Below, piece by piece: positions 8,601 to 16,420 of a stretch of 47,759 nt of DNA (its first letter is position 1; each line of letters starts with the position of its first letter). The notes under the pieces were generated by a model. It was not told where the DNA came from. It was given only the letters and a program-made list of their open reading frames with translations, and did no database searches. Position numbers and translations under genes: made by a program. Source of the stretch: Leptolyngbya sp. BC1307 (GTDB lineage Bacteria > Cyanobacteriota > Cyanobacteriia > Phormidesmidales > Phormidesmidaceae); the NCBI RefSeq assembly GCF_002286735.1, contig NZ_NRTA01000034.1, positions 1 to 47,759 on the forward strand. Direction: 5' to 3'.

Positions 8601-8921
8601 ATCAACGGCAGCCAGGTCTTTATCGCGGGACGAATCGAAGGTGACCACAATATTGCTGGCCCCATCGTTGCTGCTGTTAGAAGTGATGTAGCGAATGCCC
8701 TCGACGCCGTTGATCTGCCGCTCAATCACGGTAGTGACGCCGCGCTCTACGGTTTCTGCGTCAGCGCCGATGTAGCGAGAGCTAACGTTGATCTGTGTAG
8801 GGCTGATGTCTGGATACTGGGCGATCGGCAGCGTCGGGATGCTCACCGCCCCAATCAGCAGCATAATCAGCGCGCAGACGGTAGCAAAGACAGGCCGCTT
8901 GATGAAGTAGTTAACAAACAT
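5697..8921 (-). CDS. RND efflux pump, HAE-1 (AcrB-like) family
   Basis: About 1074 residues, full length for a trimeric AcrB-type inner-membrane proton antiporter. It begins MFVNYFIKRPVFATVCALIM and contains the family landmarks SIPTLPIAQYPDISP, VERGVTTVIERQINGVEGI and GMVVDDAIVVVEDISDK (TM4, with the proton-relay Asp pair). The second half has a matching LVMLIGLASKNSILIVEFA, where Asn replaces the Asp pair as usual, followed by QQRMRPILMTAISTLSSIFPL. HAE-1 members usually export hydrophobic drugs, dyes or lipids rather than metals; the substrate here is unknown. An ATG at 8921 was preferred to a TTG two codons earlier; neither has a good ribosome site. It lies 90 bp after its adaptor gene. 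No outer-membrane TolC gene is in the window. Confidence 0.95.
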   Translation of the reverse strand: MFVNYFIKRPVFATVCALIMLLIGAVSIPTLPIAQYPDISPTQINVSSRYIGADAETVERGVTTVIERQINGVEGIRYITSNSSNDGASNIVVTFDSSRDKDLAAVDVQNRVSLAEPQLPDAVRQTGVTVSKETSSILLAMSLYTDNQEYDDTFLSNYADLYIADALRRVDGVGNVQIFGERTYAMRLWIDPQRLAGRGLNADDVVTALGEQNIQVGAGQIGQQPAPDDQTFQIDLRAESRLQNVDEFEDLVLRTGDDGQLIRLRDVGRAELGAERYSSFLRFRGKEAIGLGIFQLPGSNALEVAAGVKETMAELSADFPPGMKYGIGFDTTEYVRQSLLSVLWTLVQAIGLVVLVIYIFLQDWRTTIVPAVTIPVSLVATFAIIKIFGFSINSLTLFGLTLATGMVVDDAIVVVEDISDKINQRGLNPVQASITAMEELTGAVIATSLVLMAVFVPVAFFPGTTGALYRQFALTIAFAIAISTFNALTLTPTLSGLLLRPRGELTGWRAKVFTPFNRGLDWVRDRYGRTLNVLTRFKSAVLAAFVVSLVLTGWLYSTVPSAFLPDEDQGYFITLFQGPEGVSLSYTSDVMSQAEALLLEQPEVRATFAVGGFGFSGNTANSGVIFTTLEPWGERQASVFDIIERVRGPLMGTTEARVLPVNPPAIQGLSSFGGFEFQLQDRRGNAGLDNLVASMGAIMGAASQNPQLSSVFSTYAASTPQIAIAVNRDQAKSLNVNISDIFSTLQTNLGSRYVNDFNLEGRTYRVYVQADQQYRSTPEDINKLYVRSQTDELIPMGNLITTTDTVGAQTINHYNLFRSIAINGQPAEGVSSGAAIEAMENVADQVLPAGLGYEWSGTALEEIEGGNQAPIIFGLGIILVFLVLAAQYESYVDPVIILFAVPLAVFGALLAQTLRGLPNDIYCQIGLVMLIGLASKNSILIVEFANQLRDQGYSITKAALEAAQQRMRPILMTAISTLSSIFPLVIATGAGAGSRQSLGTAVFGGMLVATFLSLFVVPILYIVIKQLSDGRSGPHPSNRATTAASDGHAAPLPAGVYQARTDGYQPPGPQAPTA

Positions 8922-9011
8922 TGGCAAAGCGCAGAGATAGAGAGCCGTAGAGTGCTGAGCGGAAGCGCTGGAGAGATGAGGCCAGTAGCCGATCTCTGGT
9001 CTGGCGCAGTC

Positions 9012-10493
9012 TTAACCCGGCGGACCAGCTGTCTCACCTGCTGCCTGGCCAGACTCGCCAGCGGCAGACGCTGGCATGATCGGCACGCCGTCTCGCAGAT
9101 TGAGCAGGCCGGAGGTAATCACCGTATCGCCTGCCGACAGTCCTTCCAGCACCTGATAGTCGTTGCCCTGCAGTCCGCCGAGCTTCACAGACTTCAGCCG
9201 AGCCACCATCGGCGGCGGGCCATCAGCTTCACCAGGTGCTTTGCCCTGTCCTACTGGCGGCTGCTCCCCGGCTGGCGGCGTGCCAGCTGCCTCTGGATCG
9301 GGTTCACCTGGGACAAAAACAAAGGTTTGGCCGCCGAGTCGAGAAATGGCGGTAGCGGGCACTAAAACGCCGGGGCGCTGATCCCAAATGATCCTGACCC
9401 CCAGCCGCTGGTTGTCCTGCAGAGGCTGCTTGGGGGCAGAAAAACGAGCCTTTGCTAAAACGGTTTGGGTAGCGGTGTTGGTGGTGGGGGAGATAAAGCT
9501 GATGTTGCCGGCGGCGATCGCCTCATCCTCACCAAACGGAATCAGCTCGACGGACATTCCCGTTCGCAGCCGGGACGCTTCGCCAATGGGCACAGCGACA
9601 GCTAGCTCCAGATCCTGGTTTTGAGTAATGGTCGCAAGCTGACTGCCCGCCGTCACATAGTCGCCTAGCTTAATTGGGATGTCGCCCACAATACCGGCAA
9701 TGGGTGCTGTCACGGTTTTATCGAGCAGGTCTTGCTGGGTGGCGCTGGCATTGGCCTCGGTCTGGTTAAGCGTAGCCCCGGCTTGCTCCACACTTGAGGA
9801 GAGGGCAGCGATTTCCTGACGGGCAGAATTCAAAGCAGACTGGGCGACGGTGCGATCGCGGCTGATCTGATCCAAATTTTCCTGCGGCAGTGCGCCCTGC
9901 GCCACCAAGGTAGCCGTTCGCTCATAGTCAGTCTGCTGTAGCTGTAAGTCTGCTACCAGCTCCGTTTGCCGTGCCTCAGCTGCCCGCAGCTGCGCTCGCG
10001 CCGAGTCCCGAGCCGATCGCGCCGCGCTTACGCTGGCCAGCGCCGCGTTATAGTCAGCCTGCGATCTCTCCGGGCTGAGCTGCATAATCGGGTCGCCAGC
10101 CGCGACCGTATCACCTGCCGATACAAAAATCTGGGTAACCCGGCCATCGGCCTCAGGCTGCAAACTGACGCCTGCTTGCGAGTCCAGCGTCCCCACAAAT
10201 TCGGAGCTATCTTCTAGAGGCACCTCCTGCAAGCGCTTCATCTCGACCGGAGCGGGCGGCATCTGCATTTCCTGCTCGCCGCCTCGTCCCGCAAATACTC
10301 GCCAGAGCACAAACCCGAGGCCAGCGGCCAGCAGCGCCAGCGCCAACAGGCTGAGCCAGTTATGAGGCGGGCGTCTTGCCGTCAGAGAAGCGCCCCTGGT
10401 TCGCTCGGGCGATGCGATCCTGCTTGAATCGGCCTGACTAGGGGCAGTAGGGGGCACGGGCGAAGCAGGCGATGAGTCCGAAGAAGCCGTCAT
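9012..10493 (-). CDS. RND efflux periplasmic adaptor (membrane fusion protein, HlyD/AcrA-like)
   Basis: A 493-residue protein. A Ser/Pro-rich cytoplasmic N-terminus precedes one membrane helix (LSLLALALLAAGLGFVLWRVF, about residues 47-67). A lipoyl half-motif (GRVTQIFVSAGDTVAAGDPI) follows, then a long coiled-coil hairpin (alternating Ala/Gln/Arg/Glu, about 130-245). The second lipoyl half is TVTAPIAGIVGDIPIKLGDYV, and beta-barrel and membrane-proximal domains end in VLEGLSAGDTVITSGLLNLRDG. This is the standard AcrA order. The insertion near 390-420 (Pro/Gly-rich) and the Gly/Ala tail are low complexity. It is the first gene of the leftward run and pairs with the downstream HAE-1 pump. A candidate control region lies at 10584-10632. 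Confidence 0.93.
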   Translation of the reverse strand: MTASSDSSPASPVPPTAPSQADSSRIASPERTRGASLTARRPPHNWLSLLALALLAAGLGFVLWRVFAGRGGEQEMQMPPAPVEMKRLQEVPLEDSSEFVGTLDSQAGVSLQPEADGRVTQIFVSAGDTVAAGDPIMQLSPERSQADYNAALASVSAARSARDSARAQLRAAEARQTELVADLQLQQTDYERTATLVAQGALPQENLDQISRDRTVAQSALNSARQEIAALSSSVEQAGATLNQTEANASATQQDLLDKTVTAPIAGIVGDIPIKLGDYVTAGSQLATITQNQDLELAVAVPIGEASRLRTGMSVELIPFGEDEAIAAGNISFISPTTNTATQTVLAKARFSAPKQPLQDNQRLGVRIIWDQRPGVLVPATAISRLGGQTFVFVPGEPDPEAAGTPPAGEQPPVGQGKAPGEADGPPPMVARLKSVKLGGLQGNDYQVLEGLSAGDTVITSGLLNLRDGVPIMPASAAGESGQAAGETAGPPG

Positions 10494-10583
10494 GGAAGGG
10501 TTATCCTGGGCTGAATCTGTGCTTGAAAGACCCTACGCAGGTCTAAAATTTTTATGAGCCTACGGTTTGGACTACAGGCGTAA

Positions 10584-10632
10584 TACAAATTGTAATGATG
10601 CGAGTATACCTAAACTAGCCCGTTTGGTTTAG
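10584..10632 (-). promoter_or_regulatory. candidate promoter and operators of the RND pump operon
   Basis: On the minus strand, TATACT (complement of 10603-10608) is a good -10 box; no convincing -35 is seen at the proper distance. The expected start is followed at once by the palindrome TACAAATTGTA (10584-10594). The spacer region is framed by the inverted repeat CTAAAC-N11-GTTTAG (10610-10615 and 10627-10632). A weak -35 with two symmetric sites suggests control by a regulator (TetR- or LysR/MarR-like), but no regulator gene is adjacent. Confidence 0.35.
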
Positions 10633-10702
10633 TTTTTAGCTGAGAAAAATTGCAAGAAAAGTTCGCATTTTTACCCTTTAATCTAGGTAAGGCAATGGTG
10701 AG

Positions 10703-10730
10703 AAACCTCCGTCTTTGGGCCGAGGTTTTT
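10703..10730 (+). terminator. rho-independent terminator-like hairpin without an obvious upstream gene
   Basis: AAACCTC at 10703-10709 pairs with GAGGTTT, and the rightward strand continues into a short T-run (10726-10730). The flanking genes diverge away from this site, so neither would use it. Either a short RNA starts between about 10500 and 10700 on the plus strand, or the hairpin is part of the dnaE leader region. On the opposite strand the T-run is weaker. Confidence 0.45.
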
Positions 10731-10791
10731 AAATGAAGCGCCCTGACTGAAATACCCCTCGAAGCTGCGGCGATCGCCAGTGGATTTTGAT

Positions 10792-10841
10792 CGCTATCGA
10801 TAGCGTAGAGGCGTAATAAAAGTTGAGAAGATTGCTATATA
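10792..10841 (+). promoter_or_regulatory. candidate extended -10 promoter and palindrome upstream of dnaE
   Basis: TTGCTATATA at 10832-10841 contains TGC-TATATA, an extended -10 element with a likely start near 10848. No proper -35 is seen. A perfect 14-bp palindrome CGCTATCGATAGCG (10792-10805) lies about 30 bp upstream and could be a regulator site or just a variant HIP1-like repeat. If used, the transcript would carry a leader of about 210 nt containing the structured element at 10896-10986. Confidence 0.3.
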
Positions 10842-10895
10842 TAGTGGTTAAATTAACTAACCTGAAGGTAGTACCTAGTCCGACTAAAGCAAACT

Positions 10896-10986
10896 GGTTC
10901 AACAGCAATGAGTGCAGACTCAGCGGCGGCTGAGCAATCTCAAATAAGATCCCTTGAGGCCAAACGGCCCTGCTAGGGATTGAACC
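10896..10986 (+). ncRNA. candidate three-way-junction RNA in the dnaE leader
   Basis: Three nested helices fit together without conflict. The closing stem is GGTTCA (10896-10901) with TGAACC (10981-10986). Hairpin 1 is CTCAGC-GGCG-GCTGAG (10919-10934). Hairpin 2 has ATCCCT (10949-10954) paired with AGGGAT (10975-10980) and an inner GGCC-AAAC-GGCC (10958-10969). The closing strand abuts hairpin 2 directly, as in coaxially stacked junctions. The element lies 75 bp before the dnaE start. I do not match it to a known riboswitch class. It could be a regulatory leader, a small RNA, or a chance fold. Confidence 0.4.
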
Positions 10987-11061
10987 GAACTCCCCAAAAA
11001 GAGTAAATTTGTACTTAAGTAGATCTGTACTAGCCTGCCGTTTTTGTAAAGGATATCTTCA

Positions 11062-14000
11062 ATGTCTTTTGTTGGCTTGCACATCCACAGCGACTACAGC
11101 CTGCTTGATGGTGCTAGCCACATAGATCCGCTCGTAGAGCGGGCGCTAGAGCTAGATATGAAGGCTATAGCCCTCACTGATCACGGCGTTATGTATGGCG
11201 CGATAGAGCTGCTAAAAGTCTGCAAAAAGCACGGCATTAAGCCCATCATCGGCAATGAGATGTACGTCATCAATGGCGACATCACCAAGCAAGAGCGCCG
11301 CCCCAAATATCATCAGCTGGTGCTGGCCAAAAATGACGTTGGTTACAAAAACCTGGTCAAGCTCACCACCATCTCTCACTTAGAGGGCGTTCAGGGCAAA
11401 GGCATTTTCTCGCGCCCCTGCATCAATAAAGATCTGCTAGAGCAGTACCACGAAGGACTAATCATCACCAGCGCCTGCCTGGGCGGCGAAATCCCCCAGG
11501 CAATCTTAAAAAAGCGGCTGGACGTGGCGCGGCGGGTAGCGCAGTGGTACAAAGATCTGCTCGGCGACGATTTTTATCTAGAAATTCAGGATCATGGCTC
11601 TCCAGAAGATCGAATTGTCAACGTAGAAATCGTTCGGATTGCTGAAGAACTGGATATTAAAGTTGTTGCCACTAACGACTCTCACTTTATCTCCTGCGTG
11701 GATGTCGAGGCTCATGACGCGCTGCTGTGTATTCAAACCGGCAAGCTAATCACAGAAGACAAGCGCCTGCGCTACAGCGGCACAGAGTATCTCAAGTCCG
11801 CAGCCGAAATGCGCCGCCTGTTTCGCGATCATCTTTCGCCTGAAGTTATTGAAGATGCCGTTTCGCGCACGGTAGAAGTCGCCGACAAAGTTGAGGAGTA
11901 TCACGTTCTGGGCAATCCTCAAATTCCCAATTTTCCGATTCCGGAGGGCTATACCAAAGAGACCTACATGGCAAAGGTAGCGCGTGATGGCCTAGTCGCG
12001 CGGATGGGCATCGCAGACTATGCGGCGGTGAGTGAAGAGTACCGCGATCGCATGGAATATGAGATCGAAATGATGCACCAGATGGGCTTTGCCACCTATT
12101 TCCTGGTCGTGTGGGACTACATCAAGTTCGCACGTGACAATGACATCCCCGTCGGGCCAGGGAGAGGATCGGCAGCAGGGTCACTGGTTGCCTACGCGAT
12201 GGGCATCACTAATATTGATCCGGTGCATCACGGTCTGCTGTTTGAGCGGTTTCTCAACCCCGAGCGCAAGTCAATGCCTGATGTAGACACCGACTTCTGC
12301 ATTGACCGGCGTGAAGATGTAATCAAATACGTCACCGAAAAATACGGCACTGACCACGTCGCTCAGATTATTACCTTCAACCGCATGACTTCTAAAGCGG
12401 TACTCAAAGACGTGGCCCGCGTGCTCGATATTCCCTACAACGAATCGGACAAGCTCGCCAAGCTGATCCCGGTTTCACGGGGTAAACCCGCCAAGCTTGA
12501 GGTGATGATCTCCGATGACACCCCCGATCAAACCTTCAAAGAAAAGTACGACAGCGGCGAGCTTATTCCTGGTACCGCCGTCACCTTTCGCCGCTGGATT
12601 GACACAGCCATCACTATCGAAGGCACCAACAAAACCTTTGGCATGCACGCGGCGGGCGTGGTGATTTCTGAGCAGCCGCTCGATACGATCGTGCCTTTGC
12701 AGCGCAACAACGACGGCTCGGTCATCACCCAGTACTACATGGAAGATGTAGAAGCGATCGGTCTATTAAAGATGGACTTCTTGGGGCTGCGCAACCTCAC
12801 CATGATTCAAAGCGCGGTAGACCATATTGAATCACGACACAATATCGAGATTGACCTCGATGCCCTGCCGCTTGATGACCCGGCAACCTACAAACTGCTA
12901 GCTGGCGGTGATCTAGCCGGCGTATTTCAGCTAGAGTCTTCGGGGATGCGGCAGATTGTTAAAGACTTGAAGCCCTCTGGTTTAGAAGATATCTCTTCAG
13001 TACTGGCACTCTATCGCCCGGGGCCGCTAGATGCGGGGCTAATTCCTAAATTTATTGACCGAAAGCATGGGCGAGAGAAAATTGACTATGCCCACCAAAT
13101 TTTAGAGCCGATCTTGAAAGAGACTTACGGCATTATGGTCTATCAAGAACAGATCATGAAAATCGCTCAAGACCTGGCGGGCTACTCACTCGGTGAGGCC
13201 GATCTACTGCGCCGGGCAATGGGTAAAAAGAAGATAAAAGAGATGGAGAAACACCGGGAAATCTTCATCGAAGGCGCAGGAAAGAATGCTTTTCCGCGTC
13301 AGAACGCCAACGATCTGTTTGATCAGATGGTGCTGTTTGCTGAGTACTGTTTTAACAAATCTCACTCAACAGCCTACGGCTTTGTGACGTTTCAAACGGC
13401 CTACCTGAAAGCGAACTATCCGGTTGAGTACATGGCGGCGCTACTGACGGCCATCAGCGGCGACCAGGACAAAGTGCAGATGTACATCGCGAGCTGCATC
13501 AGCATGGGCATTCGAGTATTGCCGCCGGATGTGAATAAGTCGGAGGTAGACTTTACGCCGTTAGAGAATCAAATTCTCTTTGGTCTGTCGGCGGTCCGCA
13601 ACGTGGGATTAGGGGCGATTGAGGCACTAATTACTTCGCGTAATCAAGAAGGTAACTTTCAGTCTTTGGCAGATTTGTGCGATCGCGTCGATCTTCGCTC
13701 CGTCAACAAACGCGCCCTCGAAGCCCTGGTCCTCTCTGGCGCATTTGAAAGCCTCGAACCCAACCGTCAGCAGCTGATGAAAGATTTGGAGCTAATCGTA
13801 GAATGGGCACAGGCCCGTGCCAAAGACCGCGAAGTCGGCCAGGGTAACTTGTTTGACGTACTCGCAGGCGGCAGCCCTACCGAAGCTGCCCCCACTGGCC
13901 CTACCAATGCCTTTGAATCAGCTCCCAAAGCTCCACCCGTAGAAGACTACGAACCGCAAGAGCGCCTCAAGCTAGAAAAAGAACTGCTCGGCTTCTATAT

Positions 14001-14598
14001 CTCCGACCATCCGCTGAAAAATATTCAGCGCTCTGCTAAGATTCTCGCCCCGATTAGCCTTTCTGAACTCAGCGAGCAGCCTGAAAAAGTGACGCTCAGC
14101 GCCATCGTCATGCTCAGCACCGTCAAGCCCGTCACCACCAAAAAAGGCGACTCCATGGCCGTCGTTCAGATGGAAGACCTCAGCGGTCACTGTGAAGCCG
14201 TGGTGTTTCCCAAAGCATACGCCCGCATTGGTCAGTACATTCAGCCCGATGCCCGCCTGATGGTCTGGGGTAAAGTAGACAGGCGCGATGACCGTATACA
14301 GATGATTGTTGACGATGCCGAGCCGATTGAGTCAGTTCGCATGGTAATGGTAGACTTAGACCCCTCTATTGCTGGAGACATTGAGCAACAGTATCGCCTG
14401 CGCAATGTACTCAAGGTATTGCAAGGAGAGAATAAGTTCGCTGCTAAGACCCCGGTGATTGCGATGATTCGCACGCGCGATCAGCGTCAGGCAGTGCGAT
14501 TGGGTTCACAGTTTAGAGTGCAAAATGCCGAAGCAGCGGTGGCAGCTCTGCAGTCGGCTGATTTCAGGGCGCGGGCAACGCCTTTGATCAATGTGTAG
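11062..14598 (+). CDS. dnaE: DNA polymerase III subunit alpha
   Basis: 1178 residues, full length for a DnaE1-type replicative polymerase. The PHP domain starts at [11 protein letters not shown]. The palm contains [15 protein letters not shown] and PDVDTDF, with the catalytic Asp pair at residues 407/409. The fingers/thumb contain [22 protein letters not shown]-terminal OB fold begins near [20 protein letters not shown]. Start ATG 11062 has AAGGA upstream. Many cyanobacteria carry dnaE as two split genes joined by a trans-splicing intein at the Tyr|Cys junction before FNKSHS. Here that junction (Y762|C763, boundary 13347/13348) is intact and uninterrupted, and no intein is present elsewhere. 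The last codons are part of a tandem repeat that triplicates the stop region. Confidence 0.98.
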   Translation: MSFVGLHIHSDYSLLDGASHIDPLVERALELDMKAIALTDHGVMYGAIELLKVCKKHGIKPIIGNEMYVINGDITKQERRPKYHQLVLAKNDVGYKNLVKLTTISHLEGVQGKGIFSRPCINKDLLEQYHEGLIITSACLGGEIPQAILKKRLDVARRVAQWYKDLLGDDFYLEIQDHGSPEDRIVNVEIVRIAEELDIKVVATNDSHFISCVDVEAHDALLCIQTGKLITEDKRLRYSGTEYLKSAAEMRRLFRDHLSPEVIEDAVSRTVEVADKVEEYHVLGNPQIPNFPIPEGYTKETYMAKVARDGLVARMGIADYAAVSEEYRDRMEYEIEMMHQMGFATYFLVVWDYIKFARDNDIPVGPGRGSAAGSLVAYAMGITNIDPVHHGLLFERFLNPERKSMPDVDTDFCIDRREDVIKYVTEKYGTDHVAQIITFNRMTSKAVLKDVARVLDIPYNESDKLAKLIPVSRGKPAKLEVMISDDTPDQTFKEKYDSGELIPGTAVTFRRWIDTAITIEGTNKTFGMHAAGVVISEQPLDTIVPLQRNNDGSVITQYYMEDVEAIGLLKMDFLGLRNLTMIQSAVDHIESRHNIEIDLDALPLDDPATYKLLAGGDLAGVFQLESSGMRQIVKDLKPSGLEDISSVLALYRPGPLDAGLIPKFIDRKHGREKIDYAHQILEPILKETYGIMVYQEQIMKIAQDLAGYSLGEADLLRRAMGKKKIKEMEKHREIFIEGAGKNAFPRQNANDLFDQMVLFAEYCFNKSHSTAYGFVTFQTAYLKANYPVEYMAALLTAISGDQDKVQMYIASCISMGIRVLPPDVNKSEVDFTPLENQILFGLSAVRNVGLGAIEALITSRNQEGNFQSLADLCDRVDLRSVNKRALEALVLSGAFESLEPNRQQLMKDLELIVEWAQARAKDREVGQGNLFDVLAGGSPTEAAPTGPTNAFESAPKAPPVEDYEPQERLKLEKELLGFYISDHPLKNIQRSAKILAPISLSELSEQPEKVTLSAIVMLSTVKPVTTKKGDSMAVVQMEDLSGHCEAVVFPKAYARIGQYIQPDARLMVWGKVDRRDDRIQMIVDDAEPIESVRMVMVDLDPSIAGDIEQQYRLRNVLKVLQGENKFAAKTPVIAMIRTRDQRQAVRLGSQFRVQNAEAAVAALQSADFRARATPLINV

Positions 14599-14628
14599 GG
14601 ATCAATGTGTAGGGATCAATGTGTAGGT
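14587..14628. repeat. 14-bp tandem repeat, three copies, spanning the dnaE stop
   Basis: The unit ATCAATGTGTAGGG occurs at 14587-14600, 14601-14614 and 14615-14628 (last base differs). The first copy encodes the last residues Ile-Asn-Val and the stop of dnaE. The extra copies repeat the same codons and stop downstream. This is a replication-slippage type expansion. Confidence 0.95.
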
Positions 14629-14681
14629 AGGTGTGCGAGCGCAGCGACAGCTAATTGCTCTGTGCGCGTAACGAGATCTTC

Positions 14682-14720
14682 CCGGTTGCTTGGGCCGGTT
14701 GCTTGGGCCGGTTGCTTGGG
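14682..14720. repeat. 13-bp perfect tandem repeat, three copies
   Basis: CCGGTTGCTTGGG occurs three times head to tail (14682-14694, 14695-14707, 14708-14720) between dnaE and the converging acyP gene, ending 9 bp before the acyP stop. It is unrelated in sequence to the 14-bp triplication 54 bp away. Confidence 0.95.
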
Positions 14721-14729
14721 TAAGAGGCG

Positions 14730-15038
14730 CTAACGCCGAATCTCAAATGTCCGAAATTTCTGCAGTGGTAGATCCTCACTCTTTACCGCCTCCACCTGTG
14801 CCATCGGCGGGCCACTGTGAAACCATTGCACCATTTCCTCTACCTGAGGGCGATCGCCCTCTACCATCGCCTCCACCCTACCATCTGGTAAATTGCGTAC
14901 CCAGCCGACTAACCCCAGCGCCGATGCTTGCTCGCGGGTGCTGTAGCGATAGCCGACACCCTGTACGCGGCCCGAGATCAGCAATCTCAGGCACAAGGTA
15001 TCAGCCGAATTCAAATTTGAGGAAGGTGCGATCGCCAC
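14730..15038 (-). CDS. acyP: acylphosphatase
   Basis: A 102-residue protein whose core, LLISGRVQGVGYRYSTREQA, holds the phosphate-binding loop and catalytic Arg31. The next strand, GLVGWVRNLPDGRVEAMVEG, contains the catalytic Asn49. These are the diagnostic acylphosphatase motifs and the length is normal. The enzyme hydrolyses acyl phosphates such as carbamoyl or 1,3-bisphosphoglycerate intermediates. The N-terminal ~14 residues before LCLRLLISG are extra. It converges with dnaE, with the two tandem-repeat tracts between their ends. Confidence 0.93.
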   Translation of the reverse strand: MAIAPSSNLNSADTLCLRLLISGRVQGVGYRYSTREQASALGLVGWVRNLPDGRVEAMVEGDRPQVEEMVQWFHSGPPMAQVEAVKSEDLPLQKFRTFEIRR

Positions 15039-15186
15039 TGTTTTTCTGATGCTATATTTCCTGATGCCACATCTGGGTGCTAGTACTCCCTAGACGCTCA
15101 TCAAAACTCATCTGTCTACTGAGTTACCAGCTCTGTTGATAAAAAGCTTAGCAAAGTTGGGTATCCTATAAAGGATTGTTGCTCAC

Positions 15187-15210
15187 TTCTCGAAGCGGTT
15201 CTCGAAGCGG
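15187..15210. repeat. 12-bp perfect tandem duplication in the hpsE leader
   Basis: TTCTCGAAGCGG occurs twice, at 15187-15198 and 15199-15210, about 35 bp before the chosen hpsE start. No function is evident; it belongs to the group of short tandem duplications in this window. Confidence 0.9.
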
Positions 15211-15244
15211 TTGTGACGATCTGATTCCTATCGTGGTATCTGTC

Positions 15245-16342
15245 ATGTCCTCGGGAGCTTCTGATCTTCCCTCTTCAGCTACGCAGCCGTCAGAAGTAGC
15301 CCACTCAGCTCAGAGTTTGCAGGGGCTGCGGTCTCCTTTTCAGCGGCTGTTCCCAGAGCGGACTGCTTTAGATTTTACGGTAGTCATTGCAACTTACAAT
15401 GGCGCAGATCGACTTGGCGCTGTGCTCGACCGGCTGCGTTGCCAAATAGTCACATCAGATATTGCCTGGGAAATCATTGTTGTAGACAACAACAGCACTG
15501 ATAATACCCGCGCGGTTGTGCAGCGCTGTCAGGCCCAGTGGCCTCAGACGGTGCCGCTGCGCTACGCATTTGAGCCGCAGCAGGGGGCCGGTTTCGCCCG
15601 TCACCATGGGACTAAAGCTGCTAATAGCCCGCTGATTGGCTATCTCGACGACGATAACCTGCCCTGGATTAACTGGGTGCGCTCGGCCTATCGCTTTGGT
15701 CAGCAAAACCCTCAAGTCGGTGTGTACGGCAGTCGCATTCGCGGTAAGTTTGCCACTTCCCCACCGGCTAACTTTGAGCGCATTGCCTCCTTACTGGCGC
15801 TGACTGATCGGGGATCACAGCCTATTCCATACAGACCTGAGGCAAAAGTGCTGCCGCCGGGAGCCGGTCTGGTAGTGCGGCGGCAGGCCTGGCTAGATAA
15901 CGTACCCGAAGAGAGAACGCTGGCTGAAAAGTTTGGTCAGAGAGAAGCCGGTGAAGATCTGGAGGTGGTGCTACGCATTCAGCGGGCAGGATGGCCAGTC
16001 TGGTATAACCCGCACATGCTGATGCACCACGTAATCCCTGCCCATCGGCTGACCCGTGACTATCTGGTCACCCTCTGTCGGGGCATCGGTCTGAGTCGCT
16101 ACCACACGCGAATGCTCAGCTTTGCCCCCTGGCAGCGACCGCTGATGGTCCTCCCCTACGCGCTGAACGACGTTCGAAAGATATTGCGGCATCTGCTGCG
16201 CTATCGTCAGCAAGTTTTTACTGACACGGTGACGGTGAGCGAAATGATGCTTTATGTCGCCAGCTTAGTCAGTCCGCTGCACAGCTGGTATCGCCTACTG
16301 CGGCGGCGACTGACCCGTGTGAATAGATCCGCTAGCCGTTGA
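15245..16342 (+). CDS. hpsE: family 2 glycosyltransferase, HpsE-like (hormogonium polysaccharide)
   Basis: About 365 residues. After a ~40-residue Ser/Ala-rich N-terminus the GT-A fold begins at FTVVIATYNGADRLGAVLDR, followed by WEIIVVDNNSTDNTRAVV. The nucleotide-sugar/metal site is GYLDDDNLPW, and the acceptor region contains KVLPPGAGLVVRRQAWL and EAGEDLEVVLRIQRAGW. The C-terminus (LCRGIGLSRYHTRMLSFAPW and following) matches cyanobacterial HpsE as I recall it. HpsE takes part in the extracellular polysaccharide needed for hormogonium gliding in filamentous species. ATG 15245 is chosen because the upstream in-frame TTG (15176) adds residues read through a tandem repeat. No other hps gene is adjacent. 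Confidence 0.8.
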   Translation: MSSGASDLPSSATQPSEVAHSAQSLQGLRSPFQRLFPERTALDFTVVIATYNGADRLGAVLDRLRCQIVTSDIAWEIIVVDNNSTDNTRAVVQRCQAQWPQTVPLRYAFEPQQGAGFARHHGTKAANSPLIGYLDDDNLPWINWVRSAYRFGQQNPQVGVYGSRIRGKFATSPPANFERIASLLALTDRGSQPIPYRPEAKVLPPGAGLVVRRQAWLDNVPEERTLAEKFGQREAGEDLEVVLRIQRAGWPVWYNPHMLMHHVIPAHRLTRDYLVTLCRGIGLSRYHTRMLSFAPWQRPLMVLPYALNDVRKILRHLLRYRQQVFTDTVTVSEMMLYVASLVSPLHSWYRLLRRRLTRVNRSASR

Positions 16343-16370
16343 TCCTAGCTAAGGTTGGACTGTGGAGCGG

Positions 16371-16420
16371 TTTGATCAGGTCAGCGCTGTAGCGATTTGA
16401 CGGGGTCAACGCTGTAGCGA
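16371..16420. repeat. 25-bp tandem duplication spanning the lepB stop
   Basis: Two head-to-tail 25-bp copies (16371-16395 and 16396-16420) agree at 21 of 25 positions; the shared core is CGCTGTAGCGA. The right copy holds the last codons and stop of the leftward lepB gene. The left copy is a diverged duplicate just downstream of it. Confidence 0.85.

Noticed and set aside
8595-9365. 256-codon rightward frame across the RND pump and adaptor genes
   Set aside because: It overlaps two well-identified leftward genes on the opposite strand and has a composition typical of antisense frames in GC-rich DNA.
10940-10990. Possible tRNA on the minus strand, because GGTTCAATCCC resembles a T-arm
   Set aside because: The bases around TTCAATC do not pair as a 5-bp T-stem and no acceptor or anticodon arm can be drawn.
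14587-14720. CRISPR array, because of several short repeats in a row
   Set aside because: The repeats are directly adjacent with no spacers, only 13-14 bp long, and no cas gene is present.
14690-15049. 119-codon rightward frame over acyP
   Set aside because: Antisense to acylphosphatase, which carries all catalytic motifs; Pro-rich translation without homology.
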